Source: an uncultured Oscillospiraceae bacterium (GTDB lineage Bacteria > Bacillota > Clostridia > Oscillospirales > Oscillospiraceae). Taken from it: a stretch of 5,447 bases of DNA. Shown here one piece after another: positions 1-5,163 of this stretch (position 1 is its first letter; every line of letters begins with the position of its first letter). The translations under genes and the position numbers were made by a program. The DNA lies in the NCBI GenBank assembly GCA_934630555.1, contig CAKTXB010000138.1:1-5447 (forward strand), given 5' to 3'. The notes beneath the pieces were generated by a model. It made no database searches, was not told where the DNA came from, and was given only the letters and a program-made list of their open reading frames with translations.

Positions 1-23
1 TTTCTTTCCCCGCGGGAAAGAAA
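1..23. repeat. Perfect inverted repeat at left edge
   Basis: TTTCTTTCCC (1-10) and GGGAAAGAAA (14-23) are exact reverse complements around a 3-nt CGC loop. A G-run (24-29) follows directly. The layout (pyrimidine arm, purine arm, G-run) resembles the hairpin at 4997-5030 near the other end of the window. The window begins exactly at this repeat, so it may be cut off on the left. It could belong to a dispersed intergenic element or to the 3' end of an upstream gene's transcript; the sequence does not decide. Confidence 0.6.
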
Positions 24-160
24 GGGGGGCCGAGCCGCCCCCCTAGCAGGCACTGCCAGAAAAACCGTACAACCCTACGGGTTGCAAACCCCAAACCACA
101 GGGTACCGGGGCGAAGCCCCGTGACCCCCTCGCGCCCTGACGGGCGCAAAAAAAGCGCCC
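24..160 (+). other. Hairpin-rich non-coding region upstream of hemW
   Basis: No convincing gene or promoter is visible before hemW. Several perfect or near-perfect hairpins are seen: GGGGGGC 24-30 with GCCCCCC 37-43; CAACCC 70-75 with GGGTTG 79-84; CGGGGC 107-112 with GCCCCG 116-121 (GAA loop), extended by GGGT 101-104 with ACCC 124-127 across a 2x2 internal loop; and GCGCCC 132-137 with GGGCGC 142-147. The segment GGGCGC 142-147 can instead pair with GCGCCC 155-160 across an A7 loop. The region may be a structured leader or intergenic repeat material. I do not recognise a known riboswitch class or tRNA. Confidence 0.45.
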
Positions 161-173
161 CATGGCGCATCTC

Positions 174-179
174 AGGAGG
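174..179 (+). promoter_or_regulatory. Ribosome binding site of hemW
   Basis: AGGAGG sits 6 nt before the ATG at 186. It decides the start: an in-frame ATG at 162 lies upstream of this site and has no good Shine-Dalgarno of its own, so the 8 extra residues from 162 are probably not translated. Confidence 0.8.
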
Positions 180-185
180 CACACC

Positions 186-1391
186 ATGCCCAAAAAAAAC
201 GCCGCCGAGGCGGCAAAAAAGAAAAAGCCCCTTGGCATCTATGTCCACATCCCCTTCTGCCGCAGTAAATGTGAATACTGCGACTTCTATTCCATCGGCG
301 GCGCGCGCGACAAGGCGCTCATGGAGCGCTATCTCGACGCCATCCTCGCCCACATCCGCGAGGCCGCGACCGGCGCACTGGGCTATGAGGTCGATACGGT
401 CTATTTTGGCGGCGGCACGCCGTCGTTCTTTGGCGCCAGCGGTCTGGTCCGCATTCTCTCCGAGCTTGACCGCCGGTTTGAGATCAGCCGCGACGCGGAG
501 ATCACGCTCGAGGCAAACCCCGACTCTGTCACGCTCTCGCAGCTGGGGCGGCTGCGCCGCGCGGGCTTCAACCGCATCTCCATCGGCGTACAGTCCGATC
601 TGGATGAGCAGCTCAAGGCGCTGGGCCGGCCGCACACGTACCGGCAGGCGCAGCAGGCCGTCACGCTCGCGCGGCGCGCGGGCTTTCAGAACGTATCTGT
701 CGACCTCATGTTCGGTCTGCCCAGCCAGAGCCGCGAGCAGTGGATGCAGACGCTGCGCAACGTCATCGACCTCAAGGCCGACCACATCTCGTGCTACGGT
801 CTGAAGGTCGAGCCCGGCACCCCGCTGTATGACTACAAGGACTGCGCCAACCTCCCTGACGACGACGCGCAGGCGGATATGTACTTCTATGCCGTGGAAA
901 CGCTGGAGTCCTTCGGCTACAAGCAGTATGAGATCTCCAACTTTGCAAGAGACGGCTACATCTGCCGCCACAACATGAAATACTGGGTGGGTGATGAATA
1001 CCTCGGCTTTGGCCCGTGCGCGGCGTCTGACTTTGCCGGCAAGCGCTTCACGGCAGCCGCCGACATCCAGCAGTATATGCGCGGCGTGCTCGGCCATGGC
1101 ACCATCCTCTCCGAGTGCGAGAGCGTGCCCCTGCGGGAGCGCGCGGGCGAATATCTCATGCTCCGTCTGCGCACCGTGGACGGTATTGAGGCTGGTGAAT
1201 ACGCGCGCTCGTTCCTCCTGCCGTTCGAGCCCATCGAAAAGGCGCTGCAAAAGTTTGCCGATCAGGACCTGGCCGTGCTGGAAAACGGCCGCTGGCACCT
1301 TACGCCCAAGGGTTTCATGCTCTCCAATTCCATTCTTGTCACACTGTTTGAGGTGCAGCAGAAGTCCAAACCTCTTACCCAAAAGCGCTGA
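186..1391 (+). CDS. hemW: Radical SAM heme chaperone HemW (HemN-like)
   Basis: The 401-residue product matches the usual length of HemW, a cytosolic radical-SAM protein that binds heme and is thought to deliver it to target hemoproteins. It was long annotated as oxygen-independent coproporphyrinogen III oxidase. The 4Fe-4S cluster motif CxxxCxxC is at Cys25, Cys29, Cys32 within HIPFCRSKCEYCDF. The position two residues after Cys32 is Phe34, where true HemN has a fourth Cys, and this favours HemW. The SAM-binding glycine motif GGGTP is at 75-79. NPDS (111-114), SIGVQS (132-137) and DLMFGLP (173-179) fit the radical-SAM barrel. HNMKYW (262-267) matches the HNxxYW heme-binding motif of HemW, followed by the C-terminal HemW domain. 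The segment GFGPCAAS (274-281) differs from the more common GxGPGAHS. The gene stands alone before the rpmH promoter. True coproporphyrinogen dehydrogenase activity is unlikely but cannot be excluded. Confidence 0.93.
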   Translation: MPKKNAAEAAKKKKPLGIYVHIPFCRSKCEYCDFYSIGGARDKALMERYLDAILAHIREAATGALGYEVDTVYFGGGTPSFFGASGLVRILSELDRRFEISRDAEITLEANPDSVTLSQLGRLRRAGFNRISIGVQSDLDEQLKALGRPHTYRQAQQAVTLARRAGFQNVSVDLMFGLPSQSREQWMQTLRNVIDLKADHISCYGLKVEPGTPLYDYKDCANLPDDDAQADMYFYAVETLESFGYKQYEISNFARDGYICRHNMKYWVGDEYLGFGPCAASDFAGKRFTAAADIQQYMRGVLGHGTILSECESVPLRERAGEYLMLRLRTVDGIEAGEYARSFLLPFEPIEKALQKFADQDLAVLENGRWHLTPKGFMLSNSILVTLFEVQQKSKPLTQKR

Positions 1392-1440
1392 GCGGCACAA
1401 CATCTGGCCAGACGCGCAAATTCCGGCTACAAAATGGGCC

Positions 1441-1463
1441 AAAATGCAAAAAACGCAAAAAAA
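1441..1463 (+). promoter_or_regulatory. A-tract (UP-element-like) region upstream of the rpmH promoter
   Basis: Runs of A occur at 1441-1444, 1448-1453 and 1457-1463, with centres about 8-10 nt apart, ending just before the -35 box at 1467. A-tracts placed this way commonly act as UP elements contacting the RNA polymerase alpha subunit, or bend the DNA. The role is inferred from position and composition only. Confidence 0.5.
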
Positions 1464-1466
1464 GGT

Positions 1467-1496
1467 TTGACACATTGCGTAGTTATCCTATATAAT
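1467..1496 (+). promoter_or_regulatory. Sigma-A-type promoter for rpmH-rnpA-yidD-yidC-jag
   Basis: A perfect -35 box TTGACA (1467-1472) and a perfect -10 box TATAAT (1491-1496) are separated by 18 nt. An overlapping TATATA at 1489 would give 16 nt. Transcription would begin near 1503, leaving a leader of about 95 nt before rpmH. The consensus boxes and the A-rich upstream flank suggest high constitutive expression, as expected for a ribosomal protein operon. Confidence 0.88.
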
Positions 1497-1547
1497 TGTA
1501 TCTGCGCGTTGCTATGCAAAAGCGGCGTGCATCTCAAAGCATTGCTG

Positions 1548-1566
1548 CGGCTGCTGCAGGCAGCTG
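1548..1566 (+). other. Possible hairpin in the rpmH leader
   Basis: CGGCTGC (1548-1554) can pair with GCAGCTG (1560-1566), including one G-U pair, around the 5-nt loop TGCAG. It lies between the promoter and the rpmH ribosome binding site. A short T-run follows at 1577-1581, but it is too far from the stem for a standard terminator. It could affect translation or mRNA stability; no known regulatory motif is recognised. Confidence 0.3.
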
Positions 1567-1582
1567 TTTGGCATAATTTTTC

Positions 1583-1590
1583 AGGAGGTG
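1583..1590 (+). promoter_or_regulatory. Ribosome binding site of rpmH
   Basis: AGGAGGTG is an extended, near-perfect Shine-Dalgarno sequence ending 6 nt before the ATG at 1597. It supports this start for a very short gene. Confidence 0.85.
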
Positions 1591-1596
1591 TCTACA

Positions 1597-1737
1597 ATGT
1601 CTACGGTTCGTACCTATCAGCCCAAGAAGCGTCATCGCTCCAAAGTGCATGGCTTCCGCAAGAGAATGGCGACCGCCAATGGCCGCAAGGTTCTTGCCCG
1701 CCGCCGCGCAAAAGGCAGAGCAAAGCTCTCCGCGTGA
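1597..1737 (+). CDS. rpmH: 50S ribosomal protein L34
   Basis: This 46-residue, strongly basic protein is the large-subunit ribosomal protein L34 (bL34). It begins [20 protein letters not shown] and continues with [11 protein letters not shown] and the C-terminal [15 protein letters not shown]. These are the hallmark L34 blocks: [28 protein letters not shown] and LSA. The length is typical, with about two extra residues at the N-terminus compared with the common form starting MKRTYQP. The start has an excellent ribosome binding site, and the gene is first behind the strong promoter at 1467-1496. It lies 100 nt before rnpA, the near-universal L34-RnpA pairing. L34 is needed for efficient 50S assembly. 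Identification is essentially certain although the gene is very short. Confidence 0.97.
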   Translation: MSTVRTYQPKKRHRSKVHGFRKRMATANGRKVLARRRAKGRAKLSA

Positions 1738-1768
1738 TCGCAGCCATGACCGCACATAACACGCAGTA

Positions 1769-1798
1769 GGGGTGAATGGACACAGTTCTGTTCGCCCC
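1769..1798 (+). other. Hairpin between rpmH and rnpA
   Basis: GGGGTGAA (1769-1776) pairs with TTCGCCCC (1791-1798) over 8 bp with a single T-G wobble and a 14-nt loop containing the further complement ACAG/CTGT. It sits 31 nt after the rpmH stop and 28 nt before the rnpA ribosome binding site. No T-run follows, so it is not a standard terminator. It could be a partial attenuator, processing site or 3' stabiliser that uncouples abundant L34 from scarce RnpA; this is an inference. Confidence 0.45.
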
Positions 1799-1837
1799 AT
1801 CCGTTTATCAGGAACTTTTATCACACGAGGCCCGGAT

Positions 1838-2188
1838 ATGCAGTTTTCCAGATCGCTCAAGCTCAATCATATCTTCCGCCGGCTGTACCACAAGGGCCGC
1901 AGCTGTGCCGACCGCAATCTGGTGCTCTACTGCCGCAAAAACGGCGGGCAGGAAAACCGCGTTGGTCTGACCGTGGGCGTCAAGCTCGGTCACGCCGTGG
2001 TGCGCAATCGTCTGCGCCGCCAGCTGCGCGAGATCTACCGCCTGCATGAGGCGCAGTTCCGCCCGGGCTATGACCTTGTCGTCGTTGCGCGCGCACGCGC
2101 CGTCACGGCGGGTTATCGTCAGCTGGAGCAGTCCTATCTTGCTCTGGCATCAAGTCTTGGCCTGCTCCATGAGGAAGTCGGGCCATGA
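1838..2188 (+). CDS. rnpA: Ribonuclease P protein component
   Basis: The 116-residue basic protein is the protein subunit of RNase P. It binds the catalytic RNA (rnpB, not in this window) and helps remove 5' leaders from precursor tRNAs. It starts [20 protein letters not shown], the usual N-terminal block, then NLVLYCR and [20 protein letters not shown]. This includes the family signature around [12 protein letters not shown] with the conserved RNR, and a later strand [12 protein letters not shown] chose the ATG at 1838 because GAGG at 1827-1830 lies 7 nt upstream and the length then fits the family. A GTG at 1772 in the same frame would add 22 residues unlike the family and would start inside the hairpin at 1769-1798. 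The 3' end overlaps yidD by 4 nt, suggesting translational coupling. Confidence 0.95.
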   Translation: MQFSRSLKLNHIFRRLYHKGRSCADRNLVLYCRKNGGQENRVGLTVGVKLGHAVVRNRLRRQLREIYRLHEAQFRPGYDLVVVARARAVTAGYRQLEQSYLALASSLGLLHEEVGP

Positions 2189-2397
2189 AAAAGCTCCTGC
2201 TGTGTGCCATCCGCTTTTATCAGCGTCACATCTCCCCCGCGTTTCCGCGCCGCTGCCGGTTTTCGCCCACGTGCTCCCAATATGCACTGGAAGCCATCGG
2301 CAAATACGGTGCGCTGAAAGGCGGGTGGCTGGCGTTTCGGCGGCTTATGCGGTGCAATCCTTTTTACAAGGGTGACTACTTTGACCCGGTGCCGTAG
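2185..2397 (+). CDS. yidD: Membrane protein insertion efficiency factor YidD
   Basis: This 70-residue protein is a full-length YidD, a small membrane-associated protein that aids insertion of membrane proteins alongside YidC. The family signatures are all present: [10 protein letters not shown] (9-18), [15 protein letters not shown] (24-38) with Cys24 and Cys30, [16 protein letters not shown] (42-57), and NPF then DPVP at the end. The third conserved Cys is Cys57, within RCNPF; the family more often has RCHPF. The N-terminus is hydrophobic with Lys2 and Lys3, consistent with amphipathic membrane contact. Its ATG overlaps the rnpA stop codon (ATGA, 2185-2188), so it is probably translated by coupling. 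yidC follows after 41 nt. Confidence 0.95.
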   Translation: MKKLLLCAIRFYQRHISPAFPRRCRFSPTCSQYALEAIGKYGALKGGWLAFRRLMRCNPFYKGDYFDPVP

Positions 2398-2424
2398 GGC
2401 AAGCCCCCGCGGTATCCCAATGAT

Positions 2425-2430
2425 GGAGGA
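2425..2430 (+). promoter_or_regulatory. Ribosome binding site of yidC
   Basis: GGAGGA ends 8 nt before the ATG at 2439 and fixes this start, which also gives a proper lipoprotein signal peptide. Confidence 0.75.
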
Positions 2431-2438
2431 TCTCATTC

Positions 2439-3830
2439 ATGAAACGAATTTTAGCCCTGCTTCTGGCAACGCTGTGCCTGCTGGCGTGCCTCACGGCCTG
2501 TGCGGCCGGCGGTACACCGACCGACGCTGCGGAGGAGTCGACTGTGCAGACCACGCCGGCAGAAGCTGCCGAGGCGGCCGCTGCCGAAACGCAGGACCGG
2601 ACCAGCATCTCGGATATTATCCGCATCCCATTCGGCTATCTGCTCGACTGGCTGTACGTGTTCGCCAACAACTACGGTGTGGCGCTGATCCTGTTCTCGC
2701 TCATCGTCAAGCTCGTGCTGCTGCCCATGAGCATCAAGAGCAAAAAAAGCATGCTCAAGATGTCGCGTCTGGCGCCCATCGTCAAGGCCATGGAAGGGCA
2801 GTACGGCGGCGACCAGCAGAAGTATCAGCGGGCTGTGCAGCAGCTGTATAAGGAAGAAGGCGTGTCGATGACAGGCGGCTGCCTGTGGTCGTTCATCCCG
2901 CTGCTCATCCTGCTTCCGCTGTACTATGTTATCCGCGAGCCGATCACCTATATGCTGCACAACAGCCGTTCGGTGTCCGCCGCCATCGTGGCCTTTGTCC
3001 GCGCCAGCGGAGAGAATCTCGGCAGCAACACCTACTATGCCCAGCTGGCCGCGGCCGGTCATCTCGGCAAGTACCTGGAGCCGCTGCGCGCCGTGGCCGT
3101 CACGGCCAACGCCAATCTCAGCACCATCGACTTCTCGTTCCTGGGTCTGGATCTGGCGGCCATCCCGTCGTTCCGCATCTGGGAAACGGCCAGCGAAGGC
3201 TGGTCGCAGATCGGTCTGTTCCTCCTGCCTATCTTCTCCGGCGGTTTCCAGATGCTGTCCATGCTCATCAGCCAGAAGATGAGCGGTCAGGTCGCCACGA
3301 ATGCCGATGGGGAACGCGATGAGGCTGCTGCCAAGCAGCAGGCGCAGACCAACACGACCATGATGCTCATGATGCCGCTCATGTCGCTGTGGATCGGCTA
3401 TTCCATGCCAGCCGCCCTGTCCATCTACTGGATCGCACAGGCGCTGTTCGGCACAGTCCAGGACTATTTCCTGACAAAGTACTACCGCAAGATCTATGAC
3501 GCCGAGGATCTTGAACGCAAGGAGCGCGCTGCGCTCAAGCGTGCCGAGGAGGCCGAAAAGGAACGTCAGCGCCAGCTGCGCCGCGAGCAGAACCCCGACG
3601 GCATTATGGACAACGTCAGCAAGAAAAAGCTCCGCCAGCAGGAAAAGGAAGCCGCTGACAGAGCCGCGCGCGACTATGAGGCCCGAAAGAACCCGTCCGC
3701 TGAAACGGACGAGAAGAAGCCGCTCTCCGGCGACCCGGAGCGCCCCTACGCCAAGGGCCGCGCCTATGACCCGAATCACTACGGCAAAAAAGCAGCCGCC
3801 GAAAACGCGGATGCAGACACCGAGGAGTAA
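2439..3830 (+). CDS. yidC: Membrane protein insertase YidC/Oxa1 (SpoIIIJ type), lipoprotein
   Basis: The 463-residue protein inserts proteins into the cytoplasmic membrane, alone or with SecYEG. Residues 1-21 form a lipoprotein signal peptide with lipobox LTAC and acceptor Cys21. A polar, Ala/Glu-rich spacer runs to about 55. The Oxa1 domain follows, with hydrophobic segments at roughly 67-97, 147-166, 257-278, 306-324 and 326-346. The cytoplasmic loop after the first segment contains KSKKSMLKMSRLAPIVKAM. Lys91 (in LIVKLVLLP) occupies the place of the conserved hydrophilic-groove Arg. Between the second and third segments lies a long extracytoplasmic region (about 167-255). The C-terminal tail from about 350 is long and highly charged, first a likely coiled coil (355-385) and then disordered; such basic tails can bind the ribosome. 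The tail is larger than in the roughly 260-residue Bacillus SpoIIIJ. The stop codon lies 5 nt before the preferred jag start. Confidence 0.95.
   Translation: MKRILALLLATLCLLACLTACAAGGTPTDAAEESTVQTTPAEAAEAAAAETQDRTSISDIIRIPFGYLLDWLYVFANNYGVALILFSLIVKLVLLPMSIKSKKSMLKMSRLAPIVKAMEGQYGGDQQKYQRAVQQLYKEEGVSMTGGCLWSFIPLLILLPLYYVIREPITYMLHNSRSVSAAIVAFVRASGENLGSNTYYAQLAAAGHLGKYLEPLRAVAVTANANLSTIDFSFLGLDLAAIPSFRIWETASEGWSQIGLFLLPIFSGGFQMLSMLISQKMSGQVATNADGERDEAAAKQQAQTNTTMMLMMPLMSLWIGYSMPAALSIYWIAQALFGTVQDYFLTKYYRKIYDAEDLERKERAALKRAEEAEKERQRQLRREQNPDGIMDNVSKKKLRQQEKEAADRAARDYEARKNPSAETDEKKPLSGDPERPYAKGRAYDPNHYGKKAAAENADADTEE
3822..3827 (+). promoter_or_regulatory. Ribosome binding site of jag, within the end of yidC
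   Basis: GAGGAG lies in the last codons of yidC. It is 8 nt before the ATG at 3836 but only 2 nt before the ATG at 3830, so 3836 is the better start. Confidence 0.65.
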
Positions 3831-3835
3831 TGAGC

Positions 3836-4801
3836 ATGGAAAAATTTATTGTTGCCACCGGCAAGACCATGGACCTGGCCATCGCCGCTGCGCTGGAGCA
3901 GCTGGGCATGGATCGGGACAGCGTGTCGGTCGAAGTTCTAGAAAATCCCCGTTCCGGCTTCCTTGGCATCGGTGCGACGCCCGCCAAGGTCAAAGTGACG
4001 TATGAAGTGCCCGATGAAGCGCCGGAGGCCCCCGCGCCCGCGCTGTCCTCCGCCTCGCGCAGCCGCCCGAAAAAGGCTGCGCCCGTGCAGGAGGCCGCTG
4101 AGACCGGCCGCGTGATCGCGCCCGCTGCTCCTGTGCAGGAGCGCCCTGCGCCCAAGCCTGTTTCAGAGCGTCCGGCCCGTCCGGAGCGCAGCGAGCGCCG
4201 TGAGCGCCCGGCCCGCTCCGAGCAGCCGCGTCGTCCGAGACCCGAATACCGCGAAGCGCCCGCAGCTGAGCCGGTCGAACCGGCTGTGCCGAAGGTCTAC
4301 GCCCCCGCTGAGCCTGGCTCGACGGAGGAAAAGATCGAAACGTTTGTCAAGGGGCTTTTGGAACACATGGACTCGGATGCCGTGCCGCACGCGTATCAGA
4401 AAGGCGACAGCTACGCGGTCGACCTCGTCGGCGACAGCCTGGGCGTGCTCATCGGCCGCCGCGGTGAAACGCTCGATGCCATCCAGCACCTGACGAATTA
4501 CGCCGTGAACCGCGGCGCTGCCAAGCGCGTGCGCATCAGCGTAGATGCTGAAAACTACCGCCTCAAGCGCGAACAGTCGCTCCAACGTCTTGCGGTCAAG
4601 GTCGCCGGCAAGGTCACGCGCTATCGCCGCAACATCACGCTCGAGCCCATGAACGCCTACGAGCGCCATGTCATTCACGCTGCGCTTCAGGATCACCCAG
4701 ACGTCACGACGTTCTCCACCGGCACCGAGCCGAACCGTCGTATTGTTGTTGCATACAGCCGTGGACAGAAGAGCTATTCTGAAGGATTTGACGAAACCTG
4801 A
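3836..4801 (+). CDS. jag: Jag/KhpB RNA-binding protein (Jag-N, KH, R3H)
   Basis: This 321-residue cytoplasmic protein is Jag (KhpB/EloR), an RNA-binding regulator that in other Firmicutes partners with KhpA and affects cell elongation, division and sporulation. The Jag N-terminal domain spans about 1-57 and includes NPRSGFLGIG (37-46), the family's basic-GFLG signature. A long Pro/Ala/Arg/Glu-rich linker (about 60-163) contains repeated ERPARxE-like units and is probably disordered. The KH domain (about 165-240) has the GxxG loop as GRRG at 207-210, followed by ETLDAIQHLTNYAVN. The R3H domain covers about 250-308, with LEPMNAYERHVIH giving the Arg-x3-His pair Arg277 and His281, then PNRRIVV. 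The start at 3836 is chosen on ribosome binding site spacing; an ATG at 3830 would overlap the yidC stop by one base and add two residues. It is last in the operon, with a terminator directly after. Confidence 0.95.
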   Translation: MEKFIVATGKTMDLAIAAALEQLGMDRDSVSVEVLENPRSGFLGIGATPAKVKVTYEVPDEAPEAPAPALSSASRSRPKKAAPVQEAAETGRVIAPAAPVQERPAPKPVSERPARPERSERRERPARSEQPRRPRPEYREAPAAEPVEPAVPKVYAPAEPGSTEEKIETFVKGLLEHMDSDAVPHAYQKGDSYAVDLVGDSLGVLIGRRGETLDAIQHLTNYAVNRGAAKRVRISVDAENYRLKREQSLQRLAVKVAGKVTRYRRNITLEPMNAYERHVIHAALQDHPDVTTFSTGTEPNRRIVVAYSRGQKSYSEGFDET

Positions 4802-4807
4802 TAAAGC

Positions 4808-4841
4808 ACGCGCGCTGCAATAGCAGCGCGCGTCTTTTTTT
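4808..4841 (+). terminator. Rho-independent terminator after jag
   Basis: A perfect 11-bp stem, ACGCGCGCTGC (4808-4818) and GCAGCGCGCGT (4823-4833), has the 4-nt loop AATA and is followed, after one C, by seven T residues (4835-4841). It begins 7 nt after the jag stop. The minus-strand side lacks a proper T-run, so it acts on the + strand. It marks the end of the rpmH-to-jag transcription unit. Confidence 0.93.
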
Positions 4842-4847
4842 GTCTTG

Positions 4848-4880
4848 GTGTTCGGAACACCGCAGCTGTGCCTCCGGCGG
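4848..4880. repeat. Imperfect 33-nt direct repeat, copy 1
   Basis: It starts with the small hairpin GTGTT-CGG-AACAC (4848-4860) and ends with CTGTGCCTCCGGCGG (4866-4880). It matches 4964-4996 at 28 of 33 positions, counted by eye. In both copies the arms GTGTT/AACAC and the last 15 bases are identical, and the changes fall in the loop and middle. Confidence 0.7.
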
Positions 4881-4963
4881 ATTTTGCCGGAATCGGCAGG
4901 TGGGCGCCCGCCACCGCTTTTTGCTGGTCGCACCTGCGGTGCGAGGGCACCGTTCTTTCCTCA

Positions 4964-4996
4964 GTGTTTGTAACACTGCTCCTGTGCCTCCGGCGG
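4964..4996. repeat. Imperfect 33-nt direct repeat, copy 2
   Basis: The second copy of the unit at 4848-4880 has hairpin GTGTT-TGT-AACAC (4964-4976) and the identical 15-nt end CTGTGCCTCCGGCGG (4982-4996). Start-to-start spacing is 116 nt. It runs directly into the long hairpin at 4997-5030. Confidence 0.7.
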
Positions 4997-5030
4997 CCCA
5001 TTCTTTTCTGCCTTGCCAGAAAAGAATGGG
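4997..5030. repeat. Perfect 14-bp inverted repeat
   Basis: CCCATTCTTTTCTG (4997-5010) and CAGAAAAGAATGGG (5017-5030) are exact reverse complements around the 6-nt loop CCTTGC. No T-run follows on either strand, so it is not a typical terminator. It abuts direct-repeat copy 2 and resembles the hairpin at 1-23 in layout. Confidence 0.75.
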
Positions 5031-5086
5031 GAGAAAAGAGGCGCTTTAGGACGCGTGGACTTCTACCGCAGTACCACTACTGAGGC

Positions 5087-5111
5087 CGCCAAATTTGCAA
5101 CTAGTTGCAAA
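5087..5111. repeat. Repeat copy containing an 18-bp palindrome
   Basis: TTTGCAACTAGTTGCAAA (5094-5111) is a perfect palindrome. The 22-nt segment 5087-5108, beginning CGCCAAA, matches 5164-5185 at 19 of 22 positions by eye. A perfect palindrome could be a dimeric protein-binding site or part of a repeat; no known operator is recognised. Confidence 0.55.
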
Positions 5112-5163
5112 CGAACGTACTCTCCTGCAAGGAACTACGTCTGCCCTGCTCGCCAGAGCAACT

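Noticed and set aside
1392..1441. TGGCC 1405-1409 with GGCCA 1437-1441 considered as a hemW terminator
   Set aside because: The stem is only 5 bp with a 27-nt loop and no T-run. No clear hemW terminator is visible.
75..1475. A 466-codon open frame on the minus strand across hemW
   Set aside because: It is a shadow of the GC-rich hemW gene, with His/Val/Arg/Ala-rich low-complexity translation, no recognisable domain and no ribosome binding site support. hemW has clear motifs throughout the same stretch.
1483..1491. TTATCCTAT as a possible DnaA box
   Set aside because: It matches TTATCCACA at only 6 of 9 positions, is solitary, and is explained by the promoter spacer and -10 region.
2451..3779. 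A 442-codon open frame on the minus strand across yidC
   Set aside because: It mirrors yidC codon bias. The translation shows no known family, while yidC is unmistakable on the + strand.
4163..4933. A 256-codon minus-strand open frame across the end of jag
   Set aside because: It runs through the jag terminator and the KH and R3H domains antisense; no start signal or family match is visible.
4848..4996. Repeat pair considered as a CRISPR array
   Set aside because: There are only two units, imperfect, with an 83-nt gap holding its own hairpins, and no cas genes nearby.
4840..5083. Two overlapping + strand open frames of about 70 codons after the jag terminator
   Set aside because: They run through the direct repeats and the hairpin, lack ribosome binding sites and give no recognisable protein. 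Repeat DNA explains them better.
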